From Pseudomonadota bacterium (GTDB taxonomy: Bacteria; Pseudomonadota; Gammaproteobacteria; Burkholderiales; Burkholderiaceae_C): DNA of 60,991 nucleotides. A program made the translations under genes and the position numbers. The stretch lies in NCBI GenBank assembly GCA_021847345.1, contig JAJZTW010000018.1, positions 1 through 60,991 of the forward strand. Direction: 5' to 3'. The notes beneath the pieces are model-generated. The model was not told the origin of the DNA. It searched no databases and was given only the letters and a program-made list of their open reading frames with translations. The stretch's first letter is position 1; the number at the start of each line of letters is the position of its first letter. This document shows, piece after piece, positions 35,556 through 43,957 of the stretch.

Positions 35556-38147
35556 TCAGCCGCGGGTCTTGCGCGCGGCCGGGGCGGCCCTGGCGCCGGC
35601 GGCCTTGCCGGTGGCCGCCGCGGCGCTCTTGGAGCCCGTGGTCTTGCGCGCGGCGCCGCCCTTGGCGGGTGCCGCCCCGGCACGCGGCGCGAACTCGAAT
35701 CCCACCTTGCCGTCGGCCTGGCGCACCAGGTAGGCCTTGAACTTGCGCCGCGTGCGCGCGGACACGAAACCGTCGAGCAGGTCGGTACGGCCGTCGGCCA
35801 GCAGCTTGCGCATCTGCGCCGGGTCGACCGGCTGCTGCAGGATGATCTTGCCGCTGCGGAAATCGCAACTCGGCGAGGGGCCGACGCTGCGTTCGCAGAC
35901 ATAGGAATTGCCCGCGTCGAATACGTGCGAGCCGCATTTCGGACAGGCGCCCATCGGCTCCTGCCCGCTGAAGTCCGGCGCCTCGCCCGACTCGCCTGGA
36001 CTGGCCTGGCCGAAATCGAACTCCAGCTTGTACTGCCCGTTGCCGCCCTCGCGCGCCAGGCGCAGTTCGGCGGCGAAGGGACGCCCCATCTTGCTGCGAA
36101 AACCCGTCAACGGGCCCAGGTGCTTGTCGGCCAGCAGGGTCTCCACCTCGGACAGCTCGAAGCTGCGTCCGCCGGGGTGCTTGCCGATCGAGAAATCGCA
36201 CGCGGTGCAGGCGAAGCGGTGATAGTTCTCGCGCACCACGCCGCCGCAGTTCGGACACGGCGTGCGCAGCGTGGCGTAATCCCCGGGCACGCTGTCGCGG
36301 TCGAACTCCTTGGCGCGGCGAACGATGGTCTCGGTCATCGCCGCGATTTCCTGCATGAAGGCATCGCGCCGGATCTGACCGCGCTCCATCTGCGCCAGCT
36401 TGTGCTCCCATTCCCCGGTCAGCTCGGGCTTGGTCAGTTCCTCCACGCCCAGGCCCCGCAGCAGGGTCATGAGCTGGAAGGCCTTGGCCGTCGGCACCAG
36501 CTCGCGTCCCTCGCGCAGCATGTACTGCTCGGCCAGCAGCCCCTCGATGATCGACGAACGCGTGGCCGGCGTGCCCAGGCCCTTGCCGGCCATGGCCTCG
36601 GCGTATTCCTCGTCGCCGACCATCTTGCCGGCATTTTCCATCGCGCTGAGCAGCGTGGCCTCGGTGTAGCGCGCCGGCGGCCGGGTCTTGAGCTCGAGCA
36701 ACTCGACGCTGTCGGCCAGCGGCTTCTCGTCGGCGCCCAGCGCCGGCAGGTCGGCGTCCTCGCCCTGCTGGGTGCGGCCATGGATCTCCAGCCAGCCCGG
36801 CACCACCAGGATGCGGCCCTCGGTGCGGAAGCGATGCTCGCCCACGGTGCTGATTCGCGTGGTCACCAGGAACTCGGCGGCGGGATAGAACACCGACAGG
36901 AAGCGCCGCGCCACCATGTCGTACAGCTTGGCCTCGGCTTCCGACAGCGAGCGCGGCTGCTGGTTGGTGGGAATGATGGCGAAGTGGTCCGACACCTTGC
37001 TGTTGTCGAATACGCGTTTGGTCGGCTTGACGTAGCCCTGGTCCAGCGCACGGCGCGCGAAGCCGCTGAGCGCGCCGCCTTCGTCGGCCATCGCCCCCAG
37101 CGTGTCGCGCGCCACGCTGACGTAGTCCTCCGGCAGGTGCCGCGAATCGGTACGCGGGTAGGTCAACACCTTGTGCTTCTCGTACAGTGCCTGCGCCAGC
37201 GCCAGGGTCATCTTGGCCGAGAAGCCGAAGCGCGAATTGGCCTCGCGCTGCAAGGTGGTCAGGTCGAACAGCGCCGGCGAGATCTGGGTCGCCGGCTTGG
37301 ATTCGTCGCGCACCACGGCCGGCTGCCCGGCACAGGCCTGGACCACGGCCTGCGCGCGCTCGCGGTCCCACAACCGATCGGCGCGGCGATCGGGGTCGTC
37401 GTCCTTCCTGAACTCGGGATCGAACCACTTGCCCTTGTATTCGCCGGCGGCCGCCGCGAAGTGCGCCTGCACCTCGAAATACGGCCGGGCCACGTGGCGC
37501 CGGATCTGCTCCTCGCGCGCCACCACCACGGACAGCGTGGGGGTCTGCACGCGCCCCACCGGAGTCAGGAAAAAGCCCCCGTCGCGCGAGTTGAACGCGG
37601 TCATCGCGCGCGTGCCGTTGATGCCCACCAGCCAATCGGCCTCGCTGCGGCAGCGCGCCGCGTCGGCCAGCGGCTGCATGTCGGAATCGCTGCGCAGGTG
37701 CTCGAACCCGTCGCGGATGGCCTGCGGGGTCATGGATTGCAGCCACAGCCGTCGCACCGGCTGGCGCGCCGACGCGTATTGCTGGATGAGACGAAAAATC
37801 AGTTCCCCCTCGCGCCCGGCATCGCAGGCGTTGACCACGCCGGTGATCTCCTTGCGCTTGAGCAGCTTGACGATGGCCGACAAGCGCGAGCGGGTCTTCT
37901 CGATCGGCTTGAGGTCGAAGTGCGGCGGCACCACCGGCAGATGGGCGAAGCTCCATTTGCCGCGCTTGACCTCGTAGGCATCGGGCGCGCCGATCTCGAC
38001 CAGATGGCCGACGGCCGACGTGACGATGTACGACTCGTTCTCGAAGTACTCGTCGTGCTTGTCGAACTTGCCGGCAACCGGAGTGAGAGCTCGCACGATG
38101 TCTTGTGCGACGCTGGGTTTTTCGGCGATGACCAGGGTTTTGCTCAT
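35556..38147 (-). CDS. topB: DNA topoisomerase III
   Basis: This type IA topoisomerase of 863 residues unlinks DNA molecules. The Toprim domain (KTLVIAEKPSVAQDI; NACDAGREGELIF) is followed by the catalytic region with Tyr330 in TYPRTDSRHLP. C-terminal zinc-finger-like repeats have Cys pairs (CPNCGG...CTACDF; CPKCGS...C). The last 40 residues are an Ala/Lys/Arg/Gly-rich tail like histone H1, with two A-A-R-K-T motifs (Lys835 and Lys860). Chromosomal rather than plasmid context is clear. The divergent neighbour encodes a SET-domain protein. Confidence 0.96.
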   Translation of the reverse strand: MSKTLVIAEKPSVAQDIVRALTPVAGKFDKHDEYFENESYIVTSAVGHLVEIGAPDAYEVKRGKWSFAHLPVVPPHFDLKPIEKTRSRLSAIVKLLKRKEITGVVNACDAGREGELIFRLIQQYASARQPVRRLWLQSMTPQAIRDGFEHLRSDSDMQPLADAARCRSEADWLVGINGTRAMTAFNSRDGGFFLTPVGRVQTPTLSVVVAREEQIRRHVARPYFEVQAHFAAAAGEYKGKWFDPEFRKDDDPDRRADRLWDRERAQAVVQACAGQPAVVRDESKPATQISPALFDLTTLQREANSRFGFSAKMTLALAQALYEKHKVLTYPRTDSRHLPEDYVSVARDTLGAMADEGGALSGFARRALDQGYVKPTKRVFDNSKVSDHFAIIPTNQQPRSLSEAEAKLYDMVARRFLSVFYPAAEFLVTTRISTVGEHRFRTEGRILVVPGWLEIHGRTQQGEDADLPALGADEKPLADSVELLELKTRPPARYTEATLLSAMENAGKMVGDEEYAEAMAGKGLGTPATRSSIIEGLLAEQYMLREGRELVPTAKAFQLMTLLRGLGVEELTKPELTGEWEHKLAQMERGQIRRDAFMQEIAAMTETIVRRAKEFDRDSVPGDYATLRTPCPNCGGVVRENYHRFACTACDFSIGKHPGGRSFELSEVETLLADKHLGPLTGFRSKMGRPFAAELRLAREGGNGQYKLEFDFGQASPGESGEAPDFSGQEPMGACPKCGSHVFDAGNSYVCERSVGPSPSCDFRSGKIILQQPVDPAQMRKLLADGRTDLLDGFVSARTRRKFKAYLVRQADGKVGFEFAPRAGAAPAKGGAARKTTGSKSAAAATGKAAGARAAPAARKTRG

Positions 38148-38342
38148 GGTGGGGTTTCGACAAGGACAGACAGGAACGCGTCGGGCGGCGCCGGCATGAC
38201 CTTGGTCACGCCGGACTCATGCCGGCATCGCATCCTTACAATGGCGCGCGCCGGGCTTCGCCGCGGGCCGATGCCCTGCGACGGCGCCGCGTGGATCGGC
38301 CGGCAATGCCGGTCCCTCTCCTTTTCTACTTTAACCAGTTTC

Positions 38343-38852
38343 GTGCCCGCGTTGCAGACCAGCCCCCGGCGCCCAGGCGCCCCCACCCGCCCCGCAGACG
38401 CGCCGCGCGGGCCCCGCACCGAAGTGCGCGAGTCGCCGGTGCACGGCAAGGGAGTGTTCGCGCGCCGCGCCATCGCCGCCGGCACGCGCATCCTGGAATA
38501 CCGCGGCCAGCGCATTTCCTGGAAGGAAGCGCTGCGCCGCCACCCGCACGATCCGCAACAGCCCAACCACACCTTTTATTTCTCGCTCGAGCAAGGCGGC
38601 GTGATCGACGCCAACGTCGACGGCAACAGCGCTCGCTGGATCAACCATTCCTGCGAACCGAATTGCGAAGCGCGCGAGGTCGACGGCCAGGTGTTCATCC
38701 ACGCCCTGCGCGACCTGCAGGCCGGCGAGGAACTGTTCTACGACTACCACCTCAGCCTCGACGAGCGCCATACGCCACGGCTCAAGCGCGAATACGCCTG
38801 CCACTGCGGCGCAGCGGCGTGCCGCGGCACGATGCTGACACGCAAGCGCTGA
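38343..38852 (+). CDS. SET-domain protein-lysine methyltransferase
   Basis: This 169-residue protein is a compact SET domain with SAM-binding KGVFARRAIAAGTRILEY, the knot motifs RWINHSCEPNCEA and ELFYDYH, and a post-SET Cys cluster (CHCGAAACRG) that can hold zinc. It should methylate lysines, but the substrate in bacteria is unknown. The GTG start at 38343 is a guess based on family length; ATG 38241 is also in frame and neither has a good ribosome binding site. It is divergent from topB and followed closely by birA. Confidence 0.85.
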   Translation: MPALQTSPRRPGAPTRPADAPRGPRTEVRESPVHGKGVFARRAIAAGTRILEYRGQRISWKEALRRHPHDPQQPNHTFYFSLEQGGVIDANVDGNSARWINHSCEPNCEAREVDGQVFIHALRDLQAGEELFYDYHLSLDERHTPRLKREYACHCGAAACRGTMLTRKR

Positions 38853-38855
38853 GCC

Positions 38856-39650
38856 ATGCCCGGCTCCCCCCGCGGCGACGACCAGGCGCGCGCGCTGGCG
38901 CTGCAGCAGGCGCTGCACGCCGCGGGCCAGGCCTGCGAACTGAGCTGGGTGGCCGAGACCGGCTCGACCAACTCGGACCTGCTGGCGAGCGTGCGCGCGG
39001 GATGCGTCGGCGTGCATTGTCGGGTCGCCGGGCACCAGAGCGCCGGGCGCGGCCGCCGCTCGCGAACCTGGCAGGACGATGGGCACGGCGCCTTGCTGTG
39101 CTCGCTGGCCTGGCCGCTGCCCCACGATGCCGGCGTCGCCGGGCTCAGCCTGGCGATCGGCGTGTGGCTGCTGCAGGCGCTGGGCGACCTGGGGGTGGCT
39201 GGCGCCGCGCTGAAATGGCCGAACGACGTGCTGCTGTCGTCGCGCAAGCTCGCCGGCGTGCTGGTCGAAGTCGCCGACACGCCGCGCTCGCGCTGGGTGG
39301 TGCTGGGCATCGGGCTGAACCTGGCCTCGCCCCCCGACCTGCCACAGGCCATCGGCCTGCGCGAGCAGGGCCTGCAGGTCGACCGCTGGCAGGTCCTGCA
39401 GGCCCTGCTGCCTCGCCTGCTGGCGGGCCTGGGCGAGTTCGCACGGGTCGGCTTCGCTCCCTGGGCCGACGCCTGGAACCATGCCCACGCGTGGAGCGGG
39501 CGCAGGGTGCAGGTGCTGGCCGACGGCGTGCCGAGCCAGCAGGGCGTCGCGCTCGGGGTCGACACGCAGGGCTACCTGTGGCTGGCCACTCCCGGCGGGC
39601 GCGAGCGCGTGGCCAGCGGCGACGTCTCGCTGCGTGCAGAATCCGACTGA
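38856..39650 (+). CDS. birA: Biotin-[acetyl-CoA-carboxylase] ligase
   Basis: It attaches biotin to the carrier protein of acetyl-CoA carboxylase. The 264-residue product has the catalytic motifs ETGSTNSDLL, SAGRGRRSRTW and LKWPNDVLL, and a C-terminal SH3-like domain. It lacks the N-terminal DNA-binding domain of E. coli BirA, so it is an enzyme only. It begins three bases after the SET gene stop. The pantothenate kinase gene coaX, often next in related bacteria, is absent. Confidence 0.93.
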   Translation: MPGSPRGDDQARALALQQALHAAGQACELSWVAETGSTNSDLLASVRAGCVGVHCRVAGHQSAGRGRRSRTWQDDGHGALLCSLAWPLPHDAGVAGLSLAIGVWLLQALGDLGVAGAALKWPNDVLLSSRKLAGVLVEVADTPRSRWVVLGIGLNLASPPDLPQAIGLREQGLQVDRWQVLQALLPRLLAGLGEFARVGFAPWADAWNHAHAWSGRRVQVLADGVPSQQGVALGVDTQGYLWLATPGGRERVASGDVSLRAESD

Positions 39651-39673
39651 GCTCCCCCGCGGAAGGAATGCCC

Positions 39674-40498
39674 ATGTTGCGAAAGCTGGTGCTGGCCCTG
39701 ATTCTCGGCAACCTGGTGCTGTGGGCCTGGTCCCACGACGTGTTCGGCCCGCTGGGCTGGGCCCCTGCCCGGGTCGACGAACCGCAACGCCTGCGCCAGC
39801 AGGTGCACCCCGACGCACTGACCCTGCTGGACCCGCAAGGCCGGCCGCTGGCCTCCACCGCGCCGGTGGCGAGCGCCGCGGCGGCGGCGTCGACGCCTTC
39901 CGCGGCAACGGGCTCGGCGCCCGCCGAGGCCAGCTCGGCTCCCGCCGCGCCGCCTGCATCGGGCCCCGCCAGCGCCCCGGCCCGCGCGGCCTCGACCTCG
40001 GCCGCCGCGACCGGGACCGTCGCCGCCGCGGCGAGCTGCCTGCGCATCGGGCCGTACACCGGCGCGCCCGATGCGGCGCTGGGCTCGGCGCTGCATGCCG
40101 CCGGGCTCGACGCGCAGGCGCGCGAGCAGGACCTGCCGGCCCAGTGGATGGTCATGATGGGCCCCTACGCCGACACCACCGCGCTGCACCGCAAGCTCGG
40201 CGAGCTGCGCCAGCTGTCCCTGCCGCCGGACAGCTTCGTCGCGGTCAGCGCGCGCCCGCGTTACATGCCGGGCATTTCGCTGGGAGTGTTCGACAAGCGC
40301 GAGCAGGCGCAGGCCCAGCTCCAGCAGCTGCAGGCGCACGGCGTGCAGACCGCGCATATCGTGCAGCGCAATCTCGGCATGCGTGCGCAGTACTGGGTGC
40401 TGCCTTCGCTTTCGCCGGCCCAGGTCCGGCAACTGCGTGCGCTGCCCGCGCTTCGTGCGGCCAACGTGCGCGCACAGGACTGCCCGGCGTCGTCCTGA
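39674..40498 (+). CDS. SPOR-domain membrane-anchored protein
   Basis: The 274-residue protein has a single N-terminal membrane helix (about 5-23), an Ala/Ser/Pro-rich periplasmic linker (about 60-120) and a C-terminal SPOR-like domain (about 125-265) that may bind peptidoglycan lacking stem peptides. ATG 39674 has GGAAGG seven bases upstream; ATG 39668 is also possible. It follows birA as in many Burkholderiales. Confidence in SPOR rests on the overall pattern, not a strict motif. Confidence 0.7.
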   Translation: MLRKLVLALILGNLVLWAWSHDVFGPLGWAPARVDEPQRLRQQVHPDALTLLDPQGRPLASTAPVASAAAAASTPSAATGSAPAEASSAPAAPPASGPASAPARAASTSAAATGTVAAAASCLRIGPYTGAPDAALGSALHAAGLDAQAREQDLPAQWMVMMGPYADTTALHRKLGELRQLSLPPDSFVAVSARPRYMPGISLGVFDKREQAQAQLQQLQAHGVQTAHIVQRNLGMRAQYWVLPSLSPAQVRQLRALPALRAANVRAQDCPASS

Positions 40499-40532
40499 GC
40501 CGGGGCCTGCGACGCCGCCTCGCGGAGGGCCG

Positions 40533-41732
40533 TCAGCCGGCCTGTTGCGCCAGCCAGCGTTGCACCAGGTGCACCCAGAAGCTGGCGCCCAGCGGCAGGA
40601 TCTCGTCGTTGAAGTCGTAGCTGGCGTTGTGCAGCGTGCAGGGCCCCGCGCCATGACCGGGCTCGCGGTGCTCGCCGCCGCCGTTGCCGATGATCACATA
40701 GGCGCCGGGGCGCTGCTGCAGCATGTAGGAGAAGTCCTCGGCGCCCATCGAAGGCTCGAAGGGCTGCACGCCGTCCTCGCCCACCAGGTCGACCAGCACG
40801 CGGCGCGCGAACTCGGTTTGCGCGGGGTGGTTCACGGTCGGCGGATAGTTGCGCCGGAACTCGAACTCGCAAGTCATTCCGAAGGCCTGCACGGTGTGCG
40901 TGGCGATGCGCTGCATGTTGGCCTCGATCAGGTCCAGCAACGAGGTGCTGAAGGTCCGCACCGTGCCCTGCAGGGTCACGCTGTCCGGGATCACGTTGGT
41001 GGCCTCGCCGGCCTGCAGCATGGTCACCGACAACACGCCGGCCTCCTGCGGATTGCGGTTGCGGCTGATCACGCCTTGCAGCGCCAGCACGAGCTGGCAG
41101 GCCACCGGAACCGGATCGAGCCCGAGATGCGGCATCGCCGCGTGCGCTCCCTTGCCGCGCACGACGATGCGGAATTCATTGCTCGACGCCATCACCGGGC
41201 CCGTGCTGAGCGCGAAGCTGCCGGCGGGGATGCCGGGCCAGTTGTGCATGGCGAACACTGCGTCGACGGGAAAGCGCTCGAACAGCCCGTCGCGAAGCAT
41301 TTCACGGGCGCCGCCACCGCCCTCCTCGGCGGGCTGGAAAATGCACACCACGCGACCGGCGAAATCGCGCTCGCGGCTCAGGTGGCGCGCCGCCGCCAGC
41401 AGCATCGCGGTATGGCCGTCGTGTCCGCAGGCATGCATGCGCCCGGGGTGCCGGCTGGCATGCTCGAAGGTGTTCTTCTCGGTCACAGGCAGCGCATCGA
41501 TGTCGGCGCGCAGGCCGATGCTGCCCGTGCCGGGCTTGTGCCCGTCGATCACCCCGACCACGCCGGTGCGCCCGAGCCCGCGGTGCACGTCGATTCCCCA
41601 CTTCGTCAGTTGTTCGGCGATCGCGTCCGACGTGCGGTTTTCCTCGAAACACAGCTCCGGATGGGCGTGGATATCCCTACGGATCTGACGAAATGTGGCC
41701 GCTTCTGCGACGATGGAATCGATGAGCTGCAT
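40533..41732 (-). CDS. M20-family amidohydrolase (hippurate hydrolase-like)
   Basis: This 399-residue metal-dependent enzyme removes an acyl group from an amino acid or a similar amide. Metal ligands are in MHACGHDGHTAML (His and Asp) and IFQPAEEGGGGAREML (Glu-Glu); the dimer-domain loop GKGAHAAMPHLGLDPV and the end motif SMGAEDFSYMLQ are typical. The substrate cannot be told from sequence. The start at 41732 matches the family; ATG 41792 has extra residues. It is divergent from the oxidoreductase gene. Confidence 0.92.
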   Translation of the reverse strand: MQLIDSIVAEAATFRQIRRDIHAHPELCFEENRTSDAIAEQLTKWGIDVHRGLGRTGVVGVIDGHKPGTGSIGLRADIDALPVTEKNTFEHASRHPGRMHACGHDGHTAMLLAAARHLSRERDFAGRVVCIFQPAEEGGGGAREMLRDGLFERFPVDAVFAMHNWPGIPAGSFALSTGPVMASSNEFRIVVRGKGAHAAMPHLGLDPVPVACQLVLALQGVISRNRNPQEAGVLSVTMLQAGEATNVIPDSVTLQGTVRTFSTSLLDLIEANMQRIATHTVQAFGMTCEFEFRRNYPPTVNHPAQTEFARRVLVDLVGEDGVQPFEPSMGAEDFSYMLQQRPGAYVIIGNGGGEHREPGHGAGPCTLHNASYDFNDEILPLGASFWVHLVQRWLAQQAG

Positions 41733-41833
41733 GATCGGTCGGTTTCCAGACTCCGGGCCGCGGCGGCCCGGGCTTGTTGCATTGTCGCGCAAGCGGGCCC
41801 GGACCGTCGCGGTACGCGTAGACTGCAGGCGCC

Positions 41834-43933
41834 ATGCTGAACGAGCCCCAGACCCACGACGCCGACCCCGCGCTGCGCACCGTGCGCGCGGCGTGTCCGC
41901 ACGACTGCCCCGATACCTGCGCCATGCTGGTGGGCGTGCGTGACGGCGTGGCCGTGCAGTTGCGGGGCGACCCCTCGCACCCGACCACCGGCGGCGCGCT
42001 GTGTACCAAGGTCTCGCGCTATCTCGAGCGCACCTACCACGCCGGGCGGGTGCTGCAGCCGCTGCGCCGCGCGGGCCCGAAGGGAAGCGGGCGCTTCGAA
42101 CCCGTCTCCTGGGAACAGGCGCTGGGCGACATCGCCGGCCGGCTGCGCGCGCTGGCCGAGGTCGACGCGCAGTCGATCCTTCCCTACAGCTATTGCGGCA
42201 CGATGGGCCTGGTCCAGGGCGAATCGATGGCCGCGCGGTTCTTTCATCGCCTGGGCGCCAGCCGGCTCGATCGAACCATCTGTTCGAGCGCCGGGGCCGA
42301 GGGCCTGCGCCAGGTGCTGGGCGGCCTGGTCGGCATGGACGTGGAACAGTTCGCGAACAGCCGACTGATCGTGATCTGGGGCAGCAACAGCATCACCAGC
42401 AACCTGCACTTCTGGTCGCTGGCGCAGCAGGCCAAGCGCCAGGGTGCCACGCTGGTGTGCATCGACCCGTGGCGCAACGACACCGCGCGGCGCTGCCACA
42501 TGCACCTGCAGCTGCGCCCCGGCACCGATTCCGCGCTGGCTTGGGCGCTGATGGGCGAGCTGGTGCGCAACGACTGGCTGGACCACGACTACATCGAGCG
42601 CCACACGCTGGGTTTCGAGCTGCTGCGGGAACGCGCGCTGCAATGGAGCCCCGAGCGTGCGGGCGCGCTATGCGGGCTGCCACCCGACTCGATCCGCGAG
42701 CTGGCCCGCCTGCTGGGCACGACGCGCGCCGCCGCCATCCGCCTGAACTACGGACTGCAGCGCGTACGCGGCGGCGGCAACACGGTGCGCGCCATCGCCT
42801 GCCTGCCGGCGCTCACCGGGGCCTGGCGCGAGCCGGCCGGCGGCCTGCTGCTGTCGAGTTCCGGGCACTTCGCGGTGGACACGGCGGCGCTGGAGCGCCC
42901 CGATCTGCTCGGCGACCGAATCGTGCGCACCATCAACATGTCGGCCATCGGCGACGCCTTGCTGCATCCGGGCGGCGACGGCTTCGGCCCGCGCATCGAC
43001 GCCCTCGTGGTCTACAACAGCAACCCGGCGGCGGTGGCGCCGGATTCCGGACGCGTGCTGGCCGGGCTGCGCCGCGAGGACCTGTTCACCGTGGTGCTGG
43101 AACACTTCCGCACCGACACCGCCGACCTGGCCGACTACATCCTGCCGGCGACGACGCAGCTCGAGCACATCGACGTGCACAAGTCCTACGGACATCGCTA
43201 CTGGGTGGCCAACGAACAGGCCATCGAGCCGCTCGGACAGGCTCGCGCGAACACGCAGATCTTTCGCGACCTCGCCAGGCACATGGGATTCACCGAGCCC
43301 TGCTTCGGCGACAGCGACGAACAGATCGCGGCCCAGGCGCTGGCCGACGACCCGCGAAACGCCGGGCTGGATTTCGCCACGCTGCGCAAGCAGGGCTGGG
43401 CCAAGGTGGCCGGGTGCGAGGCCCCTTTCGCCGACGGCGGCTTTCCCACGCCGAGCGGACGCTGCCAACTGGCCTGGCCGGCCGACCTGGAAGCCGGCCG
43501 CGATCCGCTGCCGCAGGTCATCCTGCCGTACGAGTGTGCCGAGACGGCACCGGAACTGGCGCGACGCTACCCGCTGGCGATGATCTCGCCGCCGGCGCGC
43601 AACTTTCTCAACTCCAGTTTCGTCAACGTGGACTCGCTGCGCCGCACCGAGGGCGAGCCGGCGCTGCTGCTGCACCCGCTCGACGCGGCCGAGCGCGGCA
43701 TCGCCGACGGGCAGCGCGTGCGCTGCTTCAACGACCGCGGCGAGGCGCTCGCGCGCTGCCACGTCAGCGACGACACCCGCCAGGGGCTGGTGGTGGTGTT
43801 CGGGGTCTGGTGGCGCAAGCTGTCGCCCGACGGACGCAATGTCAACGAACTGACCCACCAGGGCCTGACCGACCTGGGCGGCGGAGCCTGCTTCTACGAC
43901 TGCCTGGTGCAGGTCGCCGCGGCGCCGGCCTGA
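41834..43933 (+). CDS. Molybdopterin oxidoreductase with [4Fe-4S] cluster
   Basis: This 699-residue enzyme belongs to the DMSO reductase family. The N-terminal Cys set CPHDCPDTCAM...ALCTK holds an iron-sulfur cluster, and the molybdopterin domains follow (VIWGSNSITSN, IDPWRNDTA, VYNSNPAAVAPD), ending with the molydopterin-dinucleotide binding domain (SPPARNFLNSSF; FGVWW). There is no signal peptide, so it is probably cytoplasmic. No partner subunits or chaperone are encoded next to it. The substrate is unknown; formate dehydrogenase-like and biotin sulfoxide reductase-like enzymes are both possible. Confidence 0.9.
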   Translation: MLNEPQTHDADPALRTVRAACPHDCPDTCAMLVGVRDGVAVQLRGDPSHPTTGGALCTKVSRYLERTYHAGRVLQPLRRAGPKGSGRFEPVSWEQALGDIAGRLRALAEVDAQSILPYSYCGTMGLVQGESMAARFFHRLGASRLDRTICSSAGAEGLRQVLGGLVGMDVEQFANSRLIVIWGSNSITSNLHFWSLAQQAKRQGATLVCIDPWRNDTARRCHMHLQLRPGTDSALAWALMGELVRNDWLDHDYIERHTLGFELLRERALQWSPERAGALCGLPPDSIRELARLLGTTRAAAIRLNYGLQRVRGGGNTVRAIACLPALTGAWREPAGGLLLSSSGHFAVDTAALERPDLLGDRIVRTINMSAIGDALLHPGGDGFGPRIDALVVYNSNPAAVAPDSGRVLAGLRREDLFTVVLEHFRTDTADLADYILPATTQLEHIDVHKSYGHRYWVANEQAIEPLGQARANTQIFRDLARHMGFTEPCFGDSDEQIAAQALADDPRNAGLDFATLRKQGWAKVAGCEAPFADGGFPTPSGRCQLAWPADLEAGRDPLPQVILPYECAETAPELARRYPLAMISPPARNFLNSSFVNVDSLRRTEGEPALLLHPLDAAERGIADGQRVRCFNDRGEALARCHVSDDTRQGLVVVFGVWWRKLSPDGRNVNELTHQGLTDLGGGACFYDCLVQVAAAPA

Positions 43934-43957
43934 GGCGGCCTCGCGCCACGGCCGGAT

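Noticed and set aside
38856..39650. BirA lacking its DNA-binding domain as a truncated gene
   Set aside because: Single-function biotin ligases without that domain are common in this group, and the catalytic and C-terminal domains are complete.
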